From positions 37,776,816-37,840,815 of the forward strand of contig CP099839.1 of assembly GCA_030062745.1 (NCBI GenBank): a stretch of DNA of 64,000 nucleotides, given 5' to 3'. Source of the stretch: Capitulum mitella (Eukaryota; Arthropoda; Thecostraca; Pollicipedomorpha; Pollicipedidae). Numbering within the stretch: the first letter of the stretch is position 1; each line of letters opens with the position of its first letter. The position numbers and the translations under genes were made by a program. Below the pieces are notes generated by a model, which was given only the letters and a program-made list of their open reading frames with translations, ran no database searches and was not told the DNA's origin. Shown piece by piece: positions 59,973-64,000 of this stretch.

Positions 59973-62900
59973 CGGGGACGTAGTCAGGGGGCCATGGGGC
60001 CATGCCTCCCCCACCGAGCCAAGTGATCTTCACCAGATACACAGCAGTTTCGCAGGAATACATAATAATGATTATACATGTGTCGCAAAAGCAAACATTG
60101 TATGTTTTCCTGTGCGTTGAATATGCGCGTTACAGGACAAATCGACTGCAGGCACCTGCCAAACTTAACACGCCATTGTCTCAAATTTTGATAAAATTTG
60201 GGCCGGTGGGTTATTTATGGCTAAGATTTCATTTTTTCACTTCTTAGCTCGGTGTTATGTACGGTATTTATACCAGAGCAGTTCGAAATCATGATAATTT
60301 TTGGCCAAACCCTTGGTGATTTGATAATTTTTGGCCAAGCCCTTGGTGAAATAATGTGTGTCATTTCAGTAACCAATAAACACATTTTCAAACTCTGGTG
60401 TCGTTGTGATGAGAACGAATAGTTGCATCTTTTTGCTATTTTCATTTTCTAAAATATCCTTTGGTTTTTATTTAGCCGTGAAAACTAATTTCAAGGTCAT
60501 ATTTTGGAGGTGTGACCAGTGATTCCGATTGAAACCTTTCATAGTTAAATGTCCTCCAAAGATTGCTCATTTGCTTGAAATCGAAAAAAGCTCCCCAGTT
60601 CCATTTTTAATACTACAAATTGCACTTCAAATTCGCGATGCTTTCACCGAAAACTTCATTGTCGGGAAATTCCGACCTTGAGTGGCAAAAGGCGGTATGA
60701 ACGATGGGCGAGAGCGGTTCGGAACAGTTCTGATTACGCGACTCCTTGAAGGACTCGACCAAAAATGCACTCGGCGAACTGCGTTCAGCTGATCATACCC
60801 CACAGTTTCATCTGTTCACTTCTGCTTTGAGGTACGAGATTTCTAAAGACTGTCGATTGGGCCGGTTGGGGAGATTTTATGCTTCTTTTTACCCGCCCAG
60901 CACCAGTGGTCAGATCCACCTTTCCCGTACCGGGGAAAGTCTGAACATCCACCCCCTTCCAACTCGCGGACCGCAACAAAAAGAGAAAAAAGTGAAACTA
61001 GAGTTCACATCATGCGAAACAAATCAGTCGAACTAAAAAGTCTCATTGTCATTCGCCAATAAAAGTACGTGACCTTACAATGCGCTCTTCCGCCCGCGCC
61101 ATGCAGAAGCAGGCGAAGCCTGCCTGCTGTCTCACCATGTCAGCCTAGCCGTACTGGCAGAGGAGGAGACAAGCAGCATACTGCCTTCTTTGTTCCACAA
61201 AGCAGAATTATAAAGATAATTTGCAAGAACACACGACGGCGCTGTATTTGACAAGTATCTTTTGTAATGGGCGGGGCTTGGAGCGCACACCACCACCGCC
61301 TTATTTGTATATTTGTGGGACAAAATATGCCAAAATGTTAAGAAAGAAATATTTTATGTGCCTTTACATCTTCCTAATTAAACCTAGGCTCAAATAGGTC
61401 ATTGAATCGAAATGACCTTCAGTGACTTCAAGTGATCTTGAACCCCTAGAGTGCGATCAGTGGTACACAGGGCTATTTGGGGTGAAAAGGCAGTCATGTC
61501 ATAAAACTAAAAAAGTTCTCCCAAAATGCTTGCAGTCAACTCAGGAGCGAGATTAAAAACAGCGGGAAGTAATTTTGACCTCGGGATGACTTCCGATGCA
61601 TTCACTGAGGTCAACCATCTTATTTCACTTATGCTCATTTCACTTATGCTTTTCACTTTCACTTATGATACTATACTATAATCTTCTTCCCAAATGCAAT
61701 TTTTAAAGATGAAAAAATACAGAAAGTAGAATTTGGCGAAAATGGCTAAACATTTCCTTGACAACGAGTTATTGACGTAGCCTTTTCAAGAAATTCCAAG
61801 ATAAACATTGGCAATATAAGGTCATATACCAGAACGAAATTTGGTATCTTTGAATGTGTTAATGCTATGGCAGCCTAAACTATTTTTACATGGGTACCTT
61901 TAACCAGACCTAGGTCATTGATCTGACCCGACCCAAAATTAAAATTTTTCCAAAAGAAGCCCAATAGATGTGAAAAATGTACTGGAAATCTGGCAGCACC
62001 ACGCTCTGCCGTTTTCTCGCTATTCTGAAAAACCTAAGGAGTGTGTGCAACCACATCTGCAGCATCAAAGACGCCGTTCCGACCGCCGGGAAGAGGATGG
62101 AAAATTGGCCACCGCGGTGACAGGCCTAAGAACTGACCCAGAATGCCATTTCAGGTATGTTCGCATGCCGTGGAAAGTTAATATGTGTTGCCCATAGTAT
62201 TTTCGAAACAGATGGCCACCAGTCTGAAGATACGGTGCCAAACACAGTCATCATATTAGTCTGAAGAATACTTCAGTGATGATATGGTGACAAGCATATC
62301 AGCTATTATCATTCCCGCACTTCTTTGCCCGTTTTGGCACCCAAGACGATTGGGCCCGTCGCACCGCCTGCCCACTGCACAGTCTGCGACGGCATCGACT
62401 GAAAACTTGGGTTTTTTCAAGTTTGCGGTCGATCCCGTCGCGAGCGACACAGAGTGTTTCTTACGCCGTGTTCCTTCGAGTGCACATGTATTTCTATTCA
62501 TTTTTGGTTCATTACAGTATCACGTGATAAGCTGACACGCAAAGCATGAACCATTTATACCTGTAATACATTTGCCGTTTTCCGCCGATAGCGACAAAGA
62601 AATGCCCAACGAGGATATTTTCAGCCAATACCATATATTATTGGTGTATGTATAGTGTTTAACATAAAAGTGAGAACTTTCCTCGATTTAAAAAGAATCA
62701 AAACCCTTTGGAGAATATTTTACCTCTTCACAGTTTCTGTTGGAATCACTAGCCACACCCTCAAAATTTGACTTTGAAAATGGGTTTCAAGGTCAAATGA
62801 AAACCAAAAGGAATTTTGGAAAATGCAAATAGCAGAAGCATTCCTTCCTCATCACAACGATGTCCAGCTTTTGAAAATGCGATCATTGGTTACTGAAATA

Positions 62901-63220
62901 ATACACGTAATCTCACCCAGGGTTTGGCCAAAAATCATCAAATTTATGATTTTAAGACCGCTCTAGCGCAGAAACCATTCGTCAGACGGAGCTGAGAAGT
63001 GGGAATCCGACATCCCAGCGCCACAGATTATCCCGTGGACAAATTTCATTACAATTTGAGACGATGGTGTGTTACCCCCTGGTCGATGTCACGTGGAATG
63101 CTCCCATGAGATAAATTCCATAAAACTGCTGCTTTTCCTATACATTTCGACATATGCCAGTCGCATATGATGAAATCTGACATTGCCCCCCCCCCAGGAA
63201 AAATCCTGGATACGTGCCTG
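59973..63220. mobile_element. Family D element interrupted by a 3-kb insert
   Basis: The left end CGGGGACGTAGTC and right end TACGTGCCTG are family D ends. The first about 150 bp and last about 110 bp match the short MITEs. The flanks GTAGGGAC and GCAGGGGT differ only by transitions. The middle is a separate element (60125-63115). Confidence 0.7.
60125..63115. mobile_element. About 3-kb element with long imperfect inverted repeats, nested in family D
   Basis: The arms about 60150-60600 and 62680-63080 are reverse complements of each other with moderate divergence. Shared words include TTTTTGGCCAAACCCT, ATTTCAGTAACCAAT, CATCGTTGTGATGA-type and TTTCAAGGTCA. The 2-kb interior has no recognisable transposase. 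Superfamily unknown. Confidence 0.72.
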
Positions 63221-64000
63221 GCAGGGGTGCATCCAGGACTTCGTCAGGGGGGCCACGCGACCTTGTGACACCCCACAAAAAGCCCTCGGATTTCGGCCAT
63301 TGAAATTTTCAGACCCTTTTTAATGTGGGAAGCTATCTTCCTGGGCGCAATCCTGGACGTCTAAACACAGTATGTAGGTGCAGACATGGAGCTCGTTCAG
63401 TTTCTCCGGAGGCTAGTAAATCCTGTCATTTTTGAGGCTGCGTATTTCGGAAAATATATGGCAAAATTAATTAAAAGTTTGTTGCTAAATACCATGAAAA
63501 TCAGGCACGATAATTGGTCCGAATGACTACTTTTTACGGCGAAACCGCAAAAAGATCGCATTTTGTAGGTCGCTAACTTTCCAGTCGATGGTTCAAAGCG
63601 AAAACGGAAACTTACCCGAATTCTAAATCGTAGCGATTCAAGTGGCATCACAGTGACGAGAATATTGAAATGTTGCTGTTGGTAGCCAAAAGCGGCAAAT
63701 CCTTCGAAATTATGAGGCTTTTGATGCCGTATATTTTCTGGCAGTGAAACATAAAGACCCAGGCAGGAATACTTATTGTTAGAGGCTGCTAGTCAGCATT
63801 CTCAAAGGCCCTTCTCTACTAGCCTCAGTGGTCCCACTGTTGTCTTATGTGACTTTCTTGTGATGTCTGAGGAACAATTTTGCCGTCTCAGGGGATCTCT
63901 CACAGTTACAAAAAAATGACAGCCTGGTACAGAACCAAGGCAGAGACTAAGAAGTGGACAGTCCTAACGACTATGCACACGGTATATGTGGCAGCTATTA
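63221..64000. other. No gene recognised
   Basis: A fragment beginning CAGGGGTGCATCCAGGACTT at about 63223 looks like one end of another MITE. The rest is featureless to me. Confidence 0.5.

Overview
This is eukaryotic genomic DNA from an invertebrate animal: spliced genes with canonical GT/AG introns, abundant transposon remnants, minisatellites and TA/TG microsatellites. The wording of the two proteins, the CpG pattern and the many TGACCT-rich repeats suggest a marine invertebrate, probably an arthropod such as a crustacean. That placement is inference from memory of the families, not from a search.

Two protein-coding genes could be assembled exon by exon, with matching splice phases. (1) A copine on the + strand, seven coding exons between 28,584 and 41,855, 558 codons, with two C2 domains and a copine/vWA domain. 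(2) DCAF10 (a WD-repeat substrate receptor of the CUL4-DDB1 ubiquitin ligase family) on the - strand, seven coding exons between 52,652 and 46,151, 627 codons. They lie tail to tail, about 4.3 kb apart, and show no sign of working together. In both genes the exon with the start codon has a good acceptor upstream of the ATG, so each probably has at least one non-coding 5' exon farther out.

Layout. 1-17.5 kb: repeats only. These are three copies of family B, one of family A and one of family C (all TTAA-flanked, piggyBac-like non-autonomous elements), small hAT-like MITEs, a 155-bp tandem repeat, a tRNA-like fragment, two perfect hairpins, and one weak ORF at 7.9 kb. 17.9-23.3 kb: an old, broken Ty3/gypsy-type LTR retroelement with two DNA MITEs inside it. 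24.1-28.9 kb: a CpG-depleted, AT-rich domain ending at the first copine coding exon. 28.6-41.9 kb: copine, whose introns hold GC-rich minisatellites next to splice sites and one family A element. 42-46 kb: the intergenic gap, with a MITE, an inverted fragment resembling the last copine exon, and a minisatellite. 46.2-52.7 kb: DCAF10, with a family C element in an intron. 52.7-56.8 kb: a second CpG-depleted domain with an abrupt edge at 56,818. 57-64 kb: a possible first exon of a divergent gene, then hAT-like and other inverted-repeat elements, including a nested 3.2-kb one.

The most interesting signals are the two mirrored CpG-depleted domains at the 5' sides of the genes, the minisatellites sitting at splice junctions in both genes, and the spread of the TGACCT/AGGTCA hexamer across unrelated repeat families. 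I found no convincing undescribed multi-gene system.
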